Of a DNA stretch of 64,000 nt, positions 24,305 through 35,702 are shown piece by piece (position 1 is the stretch's first letter; each line of letters starts with the position of its first letter). Below the pieces are notes generated by a model. The model worked only from the letters and a program-made list of their open reading frames with translations, had not been told where the DNA came from and ran no database searches. Origin of the DNA: Dactylonectria macrodidyma (taxonomy: Eukaryota; Ascomycota; Sordariomycetes; Hypocreales; Nectriaceae). The stretch is taken from contig JAGMUV010000010.1 in the NCBI GenBank assembly GCA_020744425.1, positions 620,001-684,000 of the forward strand, given 5' to 3'. The translations under genes and the position numbers were made by a program.

Positions 24305-26435
24305 TTAATACTCGGAACCTGGCAGGTTAACAGCATCAAATGACAGGTCGTTCAGCATGACGAGGTCAAGACTAAACTCAACGCTGGCCGAGGAGTTGGG
24401 TAGAAACATGGTCTTATTGACCGGAACGTCCCAGTCGATCACCTCGCCATGCTGCAACATGGTACCCCTTCCGACGATATTATAACTATCGCTGCTATCT
24501 TGACTGCGGAGAATGGCAACCGCTGATGAATTCTAGAAATGGCACAGCCTGTCGCTAACCCGCGCATTGGGCGGAACCAGGCCCATGATGATGTCGTCTC
24601 CACCAAGAAAGAGTCGCGGCCCGCCCGATGCGTCGCCTGGTTCGCGTTTCCTCGGCAGATTAACCGCATCGGCGAGCCTATAGTCGGCCGCGTGTCCCAG
24701 CAGCGCCGAGAATCTTGCGTTGAGACCTCAAGCTCGTCTCTGATCTGGCTGGGCAAGATACACTTGCGACAGCCTTGCGCTCCATTGATGGGCCGCACTG
24801 GGATACCGAAGATATTCGGCATATATAGGGCCAAGCTCTCGTACCTTGCCCACGATGGCTCCGAGCGCCCTGATTCCAGTGAAGTCCCTTCCCGGACCCG
24901 GTGTCCAAGTCTCCTTGACCTCTGCCCAGTCTGGAATCCAAATTGAGCTCTTGACCTGCAAGTCCTTTGAGGCCGAGAACGGAGCCCTGAGGAACTCCAT
25001 AACCGAAACAATAGGTAGCATCGCCGGGACGGCCACACAAACAGCTTGCCAGTCATCGCCACAGAAGTAGTACGTCCATGTTTCGGGCTGATAAAGCCAG
25101 GCGGATTTCTTGTATTCCTTCATGAATTTCGCCTGCTGATGCGAGAGCAGCCGTCGCACAAGGGCTGCAAAGTGGACTATCTCGATCGCTCCGTCCGCGT
25201 TCTGATACGTGGTAGAGTTCTGGAAGGAGATGAGCGCTTCGTACAGAGGCGCAGCCCCTCCCGCATAATCAACGGGTAGGCACTCACCTTGGCAGTCAAC
25301 AGCCATGCCCGTGAATGCAAGAATCTTATCCAGGTTGACAGAGCAGAAAGAATCCTTAAAAGTTTCCAGTAGTTGCTCGAGAACGTAAGTCCGGCCGTCC
25401 TGGTATAGGGCTTTCCGGAGAGTCGAAGCGCAGAATACGGTTCGCCAATGTCGATGTCGGATCTTTCGAGTCGAATATCATCGTTAGCTCCACAAACTTG
25501 TCCTGCGGGATAGGCCTCCGCTCAGTGTACAACTCAATGGAGAGACCAAAACCGATCTCCTACACTACCCAGCAGCGTTTCCACTATTCCTATATCATGA
25601 GCTGCCTCAGCCAGTAAGCCGTCGTCTTCCAGTGTTCGTCTGCCATTTTCACCGCCAAGGCGCTCGTCCACGTCGATGGATCCAACTTCTCAACCCAGCG
25701 AGAAGGGGTGTGTTTGCCGAGAAATATCAACACACTCCTTGCGCGCCGGTAGATGAGGGACATTAGAGGCACCTGACTGGATTTCTCGTCAAGATGTGTC
25801 TGGTCGATGGAGATAGCGTCGACCCAAATCGCTCTCGCTTCGGTTTCGTGACGGACGTTGTGCAGCGCATTCCAGAGGTTTGCCGTCACTCGGAAACGCT
25901 TGCCTCCGACCGAGATTGAATGTGATTTACCCGGATCTCTCCATTCGTACGACAATGCCTCGAAGGCTGGGTTGTCCTCTAGCCGCACGGTACGCTGGCC
26001 CGCCTCAATTCCCCATCATTCGCCTGCCGGCCATACGTCTAGAGTGCGAATACTGCTGCTCGAGTTGCTGAAGGCGGCAAGTCCGTTGGCGTAAACTCCA
26101 ATCGTAAGTCGACGACGTACCATAGACTAAAGAGTGTAGTTCCAACAGCAATGACTCGGATGACGAAACGACCAATACGGAATTCATAAAGCGCCTCGAG
26201 GATGCGTAGCCAGAAAAAGGAGAGCAAAAAAGTCACGTTGAGGAACGTGAATGGGCCAAAGATTCCCACCAGAGCTGAAAGGCCAGAGAAGACGAGCGTA
26301 AAAGGGACACCAAACGCCTATGAAAATCAAGTCAATTTGAGGCCCTTCGCAAAGATCGAGCTGTCACCTCAGCCAATACAAGGCGAGTTTAGTCGGATAA
26401 AATGGGGCGAAAACGATTTTGTCAAGAGCTAACAT
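24305..26435 (-). pseudogene. HET-domain (heterokaryon incompatibility) gene, inactivated
   Basis: The HET domain of fungal allorecognition proteins is clear: ALSYEW, NLWNALHNVR, IWVDAISIDQ and EKSSQVPLM lie at 25670-25970. A hydrophobic N-terminus starts near ATG 26435 (exon 1 MLALDKIVFAPFYP, a probable intron about 26296-26375, then membrane segments at 26050-26290). The C-terminal half continues to a stop at 24305 with GLVPPNARV and NSSAV motifs. It is broken by in-frame stops at about 26011 (TGA), 25550-25590 (three TAG), 24725 (TGA) and 24535 (TAG), all explained by C-to-T (or G-to-A) changes, plus frameshifts near 26060 and 25400. This matches RIP or similar decay. Confidence 0.82.
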
Positions 26436-26823
26436 AAAATATTCCTGAGCCTTAGTGGGAAAGAGGCCGCCACTGGCAGAGCGGTCCCTGGGGTAGCGGC
26501 GCTTGCTCCGAAACACGAGGAGGCATTCTTGTAAAGAGGAGGAGCGGTCAGAACACGGCAGGCGAGGAGATTTGAAAGAATTGCCAGCAACTGCTGCCAG
26601 AAGGCGTCTGTCTATTCAGAGCGGTGTACCGAGAATGAAGGAAGAAAGAATGTTTTAACGGCAGCCTTGCCCACCCCGCGAATTTAAGAGATATACCAAA
26701 TGCTGAAGGTGACTTGTTTCAACCCCTTCTGAGTGGCCAAAGGTCGGAACCCCTGCTCCCGCTCTCACGCGAGCGAGCCGATTCCAAATTTTGCCCCAAA
26801 ACTCTGACAGTCGAACCTTTTAT
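26436..26823. other. Intergenic between the HET pseudogene and the LTR fragment
   Basis: About 390 bp of balanced composition with no frame or repeat I can assign. It should contain the former HET promoter. Confidence 0.4.
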
Positions 26824-26960
26824 CTAGCCTGTACGGTGTATAGGGTAGGTCAGGGTTGGTTCCTAAGTAGACCGGGGTCTATATTGGATCAATTAAGTAT
26901 ATTACTTATTTAAGTAATAAAGTATTATATTCAGTAGTAGTTAATATATAGTAATATAGT
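26824..26960 (-). mobile_element. LTR fragment related to family A
   Basis: About 137 bp matching, in reverse complement, roughly the last 190 bp of the 437-bp family-A LTR (shared GGTTCCTAAG and GGGTCTATATT). It belongs to a different subfamily or a less damaged copy: C and G are better kept next to the end. No target duplication is visible. It ends 10 bp from the stop codon of the MHYT gene. Confidence 0.68.
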
Positions 26961-26970
26961 GCATCGTTTC

Positions 26971-29859
26971 CTACATGCTCTCAACAGTTTCAGCAAATAG
27001 TATATCCACAAAAGACGACGCAGGGCCTAGAAATCCCTTACGTGCCGCAGTGTCAACAGACACATTGTTTCCGATATGGCCCATCGACTGTAGCTCGATT
27101 CCTGCTGCCAGCGATGGTTTCGAGTTGATCGGTTCGATCATAACGGTGCCAGAGCCGTCAGATCTAGGGCCTGCCCCTCCCCTTGCCTTTCCTTCTTCAA
27201 CATCAATTGTGATTTCTTGAAACACCATGATGCCCCCGTATGATGGCGTCGCCTGAGCTTCATCTTCCTGTGCTACCGGATATATTCCCGAACCATCTGT
27301 CGAGTCCACCGACCTTGCCCTGTTGACATTACCAGACTGCCAAAGGTTAATCGTTGAACTAGACCGTGTGGAATCGGGTAAGGAGAATCTTCGTCCGCCC
27401 ACTGCCGCCATGGTATTACTGTTTGACTTGGTCGCCACTGGACTGTCGGTCCGTCTAAACGGCCAGAACTTGGCTGACCGTCCGTGCCAGCTGTTTTGAG
27501 ATTCCTCACGCCCGTCCTCGAGTTTTATAACATGCCCAAACTCTTGATGCACACCTCTGGTGAACTCTTGTTGAACCTGCGCCGACACCTGGCGCATCTT
27601 AAAGAAGCCGAGAGGCACAAACTCACAGTTTTGACTCAAGAGCACCGAGTGAATGGGAATCACCAGTCGTATCGCGATCATGGTGGCCTCTGTCTGCGCT
27701 TTGTTACCTCGGCAAGGTACCCTAACGATGGTGGATGTGAGGACGGCGTCTTCAAATAGGGGCTCCTGTGCCCACTCCCGTAGCGCTTTAATTGCGTCTG
27801 AGAGCTGAGCTGAGAACTCTGTCTCTTGGGTGCTTCGTTGCAGTGAGGCCTCCTCCTTCAAACTCCGGAGTACCTTGGAAACAGACATATTCTCAAACCT
27901 CCTGAGAAACTGTACGTGCCACTTATCAAGGGCCTTAGTCGGAAGAGCCACAGATGGTAGTAGATGGCGGGCATCTTTTCGGACCAGGACCTCAAACCCG
28001 GAGCTGACACGGGCTCGGACGGCAAAGAAACCCAGATGAACTCCTGGAAGTATCTGGTTCTGCTCTGTCGTATATGTCGACATTGATCGAAGTTTCGACT
28101 CGAATTCTGGAGTCTGGATCTGCATGCTCCTTCTGATAATGTCGCTCACCTGATGAGGCTCAGCGAAACGATAGCCAGCCGACACGAAGCGCTCGGCGTC
28201 TCGGTCTGACTCAACGCGGCGGATGAGCAACATCAGCGATCCGCGTCCAGTGTCTGGTTGCCAGGTTTCGAGGCCCTTTTCTGCCATGTCAACACCACCC
28301 TTTTGTTCTTCGTGCACGCCTCCGTCTCCCAATTCAGGACTTTCCTGGGGGTTTTTGTGAGGTTCTGTCTGTGATCGCTTGCCGTTTGCTCCTGTGGGAA
28401 GAATCTCATCCCACAAGACACCCGCTGAAGTAAGATCCTCTCTGAGTCGGTCTGCTAACGCTGCTGCGGCAAGACAAAATAACTCCCTGAATATGACGTC
28501 GTACCGCTCAATCATCTCGCCGTGCTCGTTAATGAGCTGAATACCACGCCGTCTATTTTTATGGGCGCCCGAGTGCGGCAGCTGTGATACATGCTGCCTC
28601 ATGCCGCCGACCAGGATTGAGATTATGCTCCAGTTTCTCGATGCTTGGAACATCCACTGGAAGAGTGGGTGACCGATGCTGAATCCTCCCTTGTCGTTCT
28701 TGGTAGAGTCAATAAGGGGCTCTGACCGTAGAAGTGTGACTGAACCAAATGCTTACCTTTTCCAAGAAGGAGTCGGTAACGACGGTGCTGGGAATAACTC
28801 CATCAGGATCGACGAGGATTCTGCCGCTGTTATCAAAGACGGCTGCGCCTAGTGTGATCTGTTGGGCTCGAAGTGCCGACTTCCTTATATTCCTTGCCCG
28901 AAGAATGGCAGAGCTGGCAATGATGAAGCAAGCGCCAAGGGACTATACCACCAGTCAGCCACTTCCCTGATGCTTTGGGGCCTATAATACTGACAAGACA
29001 GATGACAACGATGACAGTTGCGTTCCTCGAGGGTTCGTTGCCTTCAGGCTTGATGTTCTTAAGCCGATATCGAGTTCCCATAGCAGCACACCAATGCATC
29101 CCTGATACTGCACCAGCAAGGAAAACGGCTGAGATAGCTCGCTTCCACCATGCGTTGGCCCACATAGCTCTGAAGACGAAAAACATAGCGAGTGCAACAT
29201 TGCTAGCGACGATAGCGATGAAAGCAGCTCCGACAACATAGGCTGGTCGATATACGCAGGTGTAGTTTTCAATAGAGGCGTTTCCGAGGTAGTGCATGCC
29301 GCAGACGGCCGTGCCGCAGAGGACACCACCAATAACAACTCTCAACCAGGAAACGGTGTTATTGGTGCCGATAGCGAGAAAGGCTGCTAGCAAGACGAGG
29401 ATAGGAATGAAGAAGGATACGGCTGTGAATCCGCTCGAGTAGGCGATTTGCATCTCAGGCTCTCCATTGGCAAGGTCGATGGCTCTGTTTCCGATGAAGT
29501 GCTGATGGAAGGAAGCAGATGGTGAGCGTCTGACGGATAACTTGGGATGGGATTTGCATGTAAAAGGTACGTGACAGCTGCAACTTACCATGCACCAGAT
29601 CGCTACTCCGCCCATAGTGACAGCAGAGCTCACAAGCAAGAGACTGATCTTGAGTCAGTATGAATTTCCTGAGAGCATGGAATGAGGGTGTGATATACTG
29701 GTTGAAGAGACCTCGGAATGCCGTTCTCCTGTTGATGAGCTCGAGGGTCGAGCCGGCGCCAACCAGGCTGACGACATAGCTGAGAGCAACAAAGCCGGCA
29801 TTGTAGCTCTGGGGCACGATTTGACCCTGATACTCGCGAAACAAGTCCTGGGAAGGCAT
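26971..29859 (-). CDS. MHYT-domain membrane sensor protein
   Basis: 878 aa from five exons: 29699-29859, 29589-29643, 28995-29501, 28757-28942 and 26971-28698. The introns are 55, 87, 52 and 58 bp with GT...AG ends, and all phases fit. The N-terminal 260 residues form a seven-helix membrane region with three M-H pairs (MHFIG at 72, MHYLG at 141, MHWC at 207), the hallmark of MHYT domains, proposed to bind copper and sense gases in bacteria. After it come FDNSGRILVDPDG, then IGHPLFQW and a long cytosolic region with a Ser/Pro-rich tail. Fungal members are conserved but uncharacterised. I chose ATG 29859 because MPSQ starts the family-like N-terminus; an upstream in-frame ATG (29889) adds ten residues. 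Confidence 0.88.
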
Positions 29860-29897
29860 GGTGCGATTCAGAAACCCGTGGAGGAGCAACTACGAAT

Positions 29898-30028
29898 GGG
29901 AAAGAAACGAGGACCTTTACTTGGCTAGGTGGAACATGATGGGGCACTGGTGGTTCTTAGACTACCAAGTGCATGCGCAGTAACAATGTAGGTAGGTTGG
30001 TAGGTAGGTAGGTAGGTAGGTAGATATG
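29898..30028 (+). repeat. Dispersed repeat with GGTA tail, copy 2
   Basis: Matches 23981-24114, here ending in about eight GGTA units (29988-30022). It lies about 40 bp upstream of the MHYT start codon, so it must be in the 5' UTR or promoter of that gene. Confidence 0.6.
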
Positions 30029-31097
30029 GAGCAGGGAGTCGCACCTCACTGGAAACTCGGCTGAGGTACTCCGTAGATAGATAGATGGGCATTGTTTCAT
30101 GCAGAGTTTGCGACCAGCACAGACTGGCCCATTCCTCGGTTCACCTGACATGATTTGTCCATTGAACAGCAGCACGGGAAGGGAGGGAATGCAATATTAC
30201 CCTTTCGCGCCTCATGCATGGTAGGTCGCCACCTCTAGACACTAGAAACAGACACTCGCCGGCACTAACAAGCGGCTAGTGTCAAGAGGGTGTAAGGGCT
30301 TGGCCTCTCAAACCCCGAGGCCGAGGCCCATCTGCGATCTCTCGTTCGGCCTAGCCAATGGGAGAGGAAGAGGGAGGCGGGGAAGCATGCTTTCTGGGCG
30401 AAATGCGAGATTTTTCCCAGTCTCAATTTTCAAGCACACGCTCGGGACAATAATAGTTCGTTGGAGGCCAGATGTCGGCAGTTGAAGCAGGTCTGAGCTG
30501 TGTGAAGCTTGGGCTGTGATGCGTCATAAGTATGTGCTTGTGCGTGTTTCTTATGAGCGTGTGCTCGTATGCGTCATACATATGCTCTCACTCTCCCAAA
30601 TCTCGAGTCTCGGGATCTAATACCCGAACTAACATCCATCTCAGACCTGCAACCCTGCTCCCTGTCAAAGTATCATCTGCACGGGACACCCGATCTAGGC
30701 TGACGGAGATCAATCGTCGCCTTGACAGGCTGGTGGGCCTTGCACCCTTCTGGAACCCTGGTCGTACTAGTGGTGCCAGTGGCTAGCTGAGCCGGGAGGG
30801 GGCGGAGATTGCCATTTCGTCATACGTAGACATTCAAGGGTTCTTTGGTGGTCAACGCGAATATGTAATTGAGGCCTGCCTGTTTAAGTTTGTTAGATAG
30901 CTGATCATTGCTTTTTCTGGCAGGTTGATGAAGAATTGTCGAGGTACATAAGTCACTCTACTCGTGAGGCAAGTGGAGGACATTCACTTTTGCTCGCTGG
31001 CTTGGTTTGACAGTTAATCGGCCCGGGAGGTCAAAGCACGCTAACCAAGACTTGTGACTTCCACCGTTTTCGGAACCAGGTTCAGGACACACTAATA
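30029..31097. other. Promoter side of the MHYT gene, no gene seen
   Basis: About 1.07 kb. Several open frames under 90 codons, none with a recognisable domain. Includes a CATACATATG/TGTGCTTGTGCG-rich stretch near 30530-30590. Confidence 0.45.
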
Positions 31098-31352
31098 TCC
31101 CTTAGACCGTGGTAAGGCAACACTTACGCTAGTGACAGGGATTCAAACCAAATAAAAAGAGAATATAACAAGGTACATGCAGTCCCACCTATTTTATATG
31201 ATGCTAGAAGTTGCGACTGTTAGGGATCTACATCATAGTACATATCCTATTCTATAGCCACCTAGCTTTTTGAAGTCAACCAGCGTACCGTTGATCTCCC
31301 GGGCCTCTATGGGGACTATGGGTCAAGTGTTGCCTTACCACGGTCTAGGGGA
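31098..31352. mobile_element. MITE with 28-bp terminal inverted repeats
   Basis: 255 bp. The left end TCCCTTAGACCGTGGTAAGG (to 31125) and the reverse complement of the right end (31325-31352) match at 27 of 28 positions. It is flanked by TA on both sides (31096-31097 and 31353-31354), the Tc1/mariner-pogo target. It has no coding capacity, so it depends on a transposase elsewhere. The near-perfect ends suggest a fairly young copy, untouched by RIP. Confidence 0.85.
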
Positions 31353-31475
31353 TACCAGAGTTTGAACCACACAAATGGAAGACTGCCTCCCGAAGGATTG
31401 GTTGGGGGGGAGGTTGGGCAATTTTTCTTCTCTGAATGTACCTGGGATATCTCTAATTTACGCACCAGCTACCTT

Positions 31476-31990
31476 CTAGCATATTGCATGCCTTCCCTTG
31501 GCATCAATAACGGCTCGACATCTGTCAGGCCTGGTTGCGAGAAGGCTGTCTAAAGCCCTCTCCTCAAGCTAGTCCCAAGCTTCCTTTACAGCAGTTCTAA
31601 GCCGATCATGTGACATATTCTCAGGAAAATGACTCCATGCAATCCTTCATTAGTGGTTCCATACAGCTTCTGCAGGATCTAAGTCTGGAGAGAAAGGAGG
31701 CCACCCTTAGACTTTGGTTCCTTCTTTCCTTTAGCTCTTTTGTAGTTGCTGCAGCTGCATGAGAAGACGCGTTGTCCTGCATGAAAGCAAATCTAGAGTC
31801 TCGATATCGCCGATTCCAACCACATGCAACAGTAACTAGATGTTCTTGACAGCTATCTGCTGTTATTGGTCCCCAATCCTGCCCCAGAAAACACCAGAGA
31901 GTCCTTGCCATAGCGCCCGGAAAAGCAGCCCCTGAACATCCATCGGTTTTTCCCGCTGGTCCCTCTTAAGACTGCAGGCTGGATCTAGTT
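31476..31990 (-). pseudogene. Tc1/mariner transposase fragment (DDE_3), C-terminal
   Basis: The minus strand shows ITADSCQEHLV, FMQDNASSH (second catalytic Asp), TKELKER, then in a shifted frame PPFSPDLDPAEAVWNH with the third acidic residue region, and a C-terminus ending RHAIC with a stop at 31476. At least two frameshifts are present, near 31900 and 31720. The N-terminal DNA-binding part is missing. It lies 123 bp from the MITE but shows no matching ends, so I do not join them. Confidence 0.78.
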
Positions 31991-34538
31991 CGTCCCCTGC
32001 CGCTGATTAATTGACGTGTTCCCCCGGAAAAATCAGGGTGGTTGCACAAACAAAACCTTCTTCGTCAGATACCAAGTCGATGAGCCAACGCACGACTGTG
32101 GGGAACGAACTTGAAGACGTACTAGTTCCGTTGCGGCTTAATTGGGCGTCATCTATCAGCACTAACCATTTCCTAAAACCTTGGATTCGGCGAACCTACC
32201 CAATTGGCAACCACAGCTGGGGCTCCCCCCCTCCACCCCCGGCGCCTGAAGTGCTAACTGGAGGAGCTGAAAGATGCCGCCTTGCTCGCTTCCGACCAAC
32301 CGACGCCACAACAAAAAGGTCATCTCCAAACCTAGCTGCCGGACGGGTGACATCCAATTATTCTCCTAGCTCTATGTACGCTTTACCCCTGCTCCTCGCT
32401 CTCCTTTGTTAATGACGCATCTTGATGTCAAGTGGCTGCAACGAGCGTCGCACGGTCACCTTGCGATTGACCAAACCCAAAAAGTCATCTCGGTACGCGC
32501 AGGAACAGGTAATTGGGCCGCGAGAACGATCTACCCCTCGATGTTCCTAGTCCGGCAAAGCGGCCTCGCTTTCGTCGGGATGAAGATGCCCGGGTGGCGC
32601 TGGTAGGTTAGGGGGCAATGAAGTACCGAGGTTGGATTGGGGGTAGGATCTATAGCTTAAAGTGCCCCACGGGCCTCTGGATTTTCTTTATGAGCTAGCT
32701 TGTGTCACTTGGTTTTTTTTCCATGAATAAATCTATATCAAGGGTCGGAGAAAAGTGCGCGCTCGCTTATCATACACGTTACAGGAGAGCGCCCACGGGG
32801 TTGGTGATAAACGAAACCGATTGCGGATGCCCTTTTGCAGTGCTCTAAGGCATGTGTGATTCCGAACTTGACCAAGTCGTCGATGCGCGCTCGAGGCCCT
32901 TCCTCTCATGGTCTTCTAACGTAATATCGCTTCGAGCGATTCTTTTCGGGTAATTTCCTTGAGCAGAAGTTCGCTAGATGACATTGGTATTTTCCGCCTA
33001 CTCGAGTTGATGGGATGATCCTGATACGTTGTCGTGCTATCCAAAAAGCTAGGATCACAGAGTGCATAACAGGGCAATTTGTAGTTTACGTACCTTCGCA
33101 GGAGTCGTAAAGAATTGCCATGATTCCCGCTGTACAGCTGCCCATTGTCACCACCTTACAACGCGCATTCATCCCGAAATCCTAGTCTGACCATAAGCTT
33201 TTGCCAGACTCGAGCCTAGTCCTGCAATTTCCAATTCTTGTCGAGAGGGGTGGGGGGTCCGAATAGGCGTAGTCTGGTCGTGATGGTTCAATGAATAGGC
33301 CGAACGTATGCTTCTGTCACCATCAATCATCTTGGAGGTAAAGTTCGAAACCGAATTCATCTGCCTTTCCACCAAGCGCCTGTGGCCATGGCATCCCGTC
33401 AGCTCAGACTTCCCAAGTCGTTGCACGCAGGGCTTCACGCCAGTGGAAGTTGACACTCCAATGAGCCTTTGCCTCGGACATCCATTTATAAGTAACGCCA
33501 TGTTTATCACTCTTTGGCATGTTCTCAAATGTCTCGAGGCCAAGCTTCGAGGCCAAGCTTCGAGGCGCGTATTAGGTCGTTGTGGGGTGACTACAGGGTA
33601 CGTGGGATTCAGATGCCGCGATATAAATTTGATGTGGGGGCACCAAGGCGCCGCAACTAAGCGAAATACAACCAAACCCTGCAAGCCGTTTTCAACATTT
33701 CCCTTGTCGCCTGATCCCCGACGTTGTCAACCGTCCGGATAACCCTAAAATAGATACATAAGACATGTACGGAGTTCCAGATCTGCTGCTCATATCGCGC
33801 TTTCACCGGCCTTAGCGGCCTTAGGTTTGTCCAATACAGCACACTTAGCAGCACTAGGCCAAGACATTTATGCAGATTCCCATATACCACGAATGTCATA
33901 TGTTGCATCGGATAGGAAGGGTGCATTGTGATGTGAATAGAAGCTCTCGATTTCTAGCTATTTGAAGAGCCTAAATCAGCCCTTATTTCCATGAAGGAAA
34001 AGACGGTCTCGTGACCTAAGTCAGGGATCCGAGCCTTCAGGGGCTCGAGCCTGTGGCCTGTCATGAGGGTACAAAAAAGCAAACATGATCCTAGAGTCTG
34101 TTGATAGTTGTGACATCATAGCTAAGCGCCACTTAAAGGACTGTTTTCAGAAAACGAGCCACACTGCACGTAGACATGCAAGATACTCACTTCCACTTTG
34201 TAACTTCGGGAAAGCGTTACCCTGGTCTCCTTATTATAAAAGGCAGGAACGAGGACAGAGCCGAAGAGGCTCTAGAACTATAGCTCAACAGATCGGTGTA
34301 TTTCTACAAGTTGGCTTACATACAAATAGGGCTTAGTCTATAGTCTACCGACCTAGTTTAATTTCTAACTAGCTCATATAATCTCAACCCCTGGGGCCCC
34401 GAGCCCTAACACTCTTTAGCCTCCTTCTCATCATGGCTTAAGATTTGATTACCGGTCACCTCTCCAGACCTTCCGCCGTCCTCAACTAGGCTTCACCTGT
34501 CGCGATCGCGTCGTTACTACTTTCTTAGGTAAGATCCT
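31991..34538. other. 2.5-kb stretch without a supported gene
   Basis: Open frames exist on both strands (133 codons at 32011, overlapping 171 and 144 codons at 33169-33742) but none has a recognisable motif, and the two largest overlap antiparallel. A short tandem GGCCAAGCTTCGA (two and a half units, about 33538-33567) is present. Probably intergenic plus decayed sequence. Confidence 0.4.
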
Positions 34539-35348
34539 ATGATCCGCTTGGCTGATTATCACATGCTCTACAAGCTTCACCGAGTCCATATGGGCAGTCA
34601 GCTTCTAGCTCTCCAACATAGAGTGCTGCATTATTTAGAGCGCCAGCGCGCTGAAGCCATTGCGATTTCAGCCTCTGACGAAACCAGTTACGACGATGCC
34701 GTCGCGACTTGGGGGAGCATTGATAGTGATGCTAAAGCTAAAGTAAAGCGCATCAATGTTCACTGTTACCAAGGAGGCGGCGGAAGACGCGACCTGCTTT
34801 ACAGCCTTGCAAAGGGAGCCGGGAAGCAGCTTTGGAACAGCGAGTATGGCGACAGCGATGGCAGTGGCAAGAATCTCTACCAAAATCTTATCTTGGACTT
34901 CAAATGGCTGCACCCTACCGCGTGGGTGTATTGGCAAGCTGTCGACATCTCAGGCTGGGGCCTCATCGTGGGTGATAACGACCTGAAAACGCTGAGCTCG
35001 GCAACCCAGAAATACTTCGTTTTGGCACAGTCCACGCGCCATATACGGCCAGGCATGCAGATCTTGTCAGCCAGCGACTCCGACTCTATTGCTGCGTACG
35101 ATGCTAAAAATAGTAAGCTGGTAATCGTCGCCGCTAATTGGGGAGACGCTCAGTATATAAATTTTGATCTGTCCAAGTTCAAGTCACCGGGCAAAGGTGG
35201 CAGTCTCGTGCCGCGCTGGAGCACGAAGACTAGGGGCGGCGAAATGTATGTCAACTACGGAGACACATTCCTGAGCGGGAACAGGTTTTGGTCGTGGTTT
35301 GAATCGGGCACGGTACAGACCTTCGAAGTGAGCAACGTGTCGTTGTGA
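34539..35348 (+). pseudogene. GH30 endo-beta-1,6-galactanase, C-terminal part
   Basis: Residues from about 45 on match the second half of fungal GH30 galactanases: SASDETSYDDAV, INVHCYQ, WNSEYGDSDGSG (with the predicted nucleophile Glu), WLHPTAWVYWQAVD, HIRPGMQIL and a C-terminal beta domain. The family usually has about 480 residues and a signal peptide; here the first half, with the acid/base Glu and secretion signal, is absent and the start of the frame looks unrelated. No upstream exon carrying those motifs is visible. The rest has no stop, so truncation rather than point decay is the lesion. Alternatively it is a partial gene copy placed by rearrangement. Confidence 0.78.
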
Positions 35349-35702
35349 GACGTATCAGTAGCCCACCAAGAGTCGGAGTAAACACACGATAGAAACCTGA
35401 GGATGTATATAAATGCAAAGAGCACATGAGGGCCGATTTTATTTTAGTGAATAATTGCTCCCATTTTGGATATTCGTGTTCTAGCTAGGTAGTTGAAGGC
35501 ATTCTCGAAACCACGCGAGATAGATCCAGAGGCCACTGCTTTTGCAGAACTCTTAAGGCGTTCCATCCAATTACTTGCCGGCAGGAGGCCCGGAGCGAGA
35601 GAGGCGACCAAAGTGCCGGCACTTGGCGGGACAAAATTGAAACATACCCTAAGCCAGGTTTTAATCAAAGGCCGGATTCTCGCGCGGTTGCTTGTCAGGT
35701 CT

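Noticed and set aside
24539..24946. Plus-strand frame of 135 codons
   Set aside because: Antisense shadow of the HET pseudogene, whose minus-strand protein matches the family.
29980..30022. TAGG/GGTA run read as an internal telomere repeat
   Set aside because: The unit is 4 bp (GGTA), not TTAGGG, and it is the tail of a repeat with a second copy at 23981.
31098..31990. MITE and mariner transposase as one element
   Set aside because: The MITE has two complete ends of its own and no matching end lies beyond the transposase fragment.
33169..33742. Overlapping antiparallel frames of 171 and 144 codons
   Set aside because: They mirror each other on opposite strands, and neither has a motif or intron structure.
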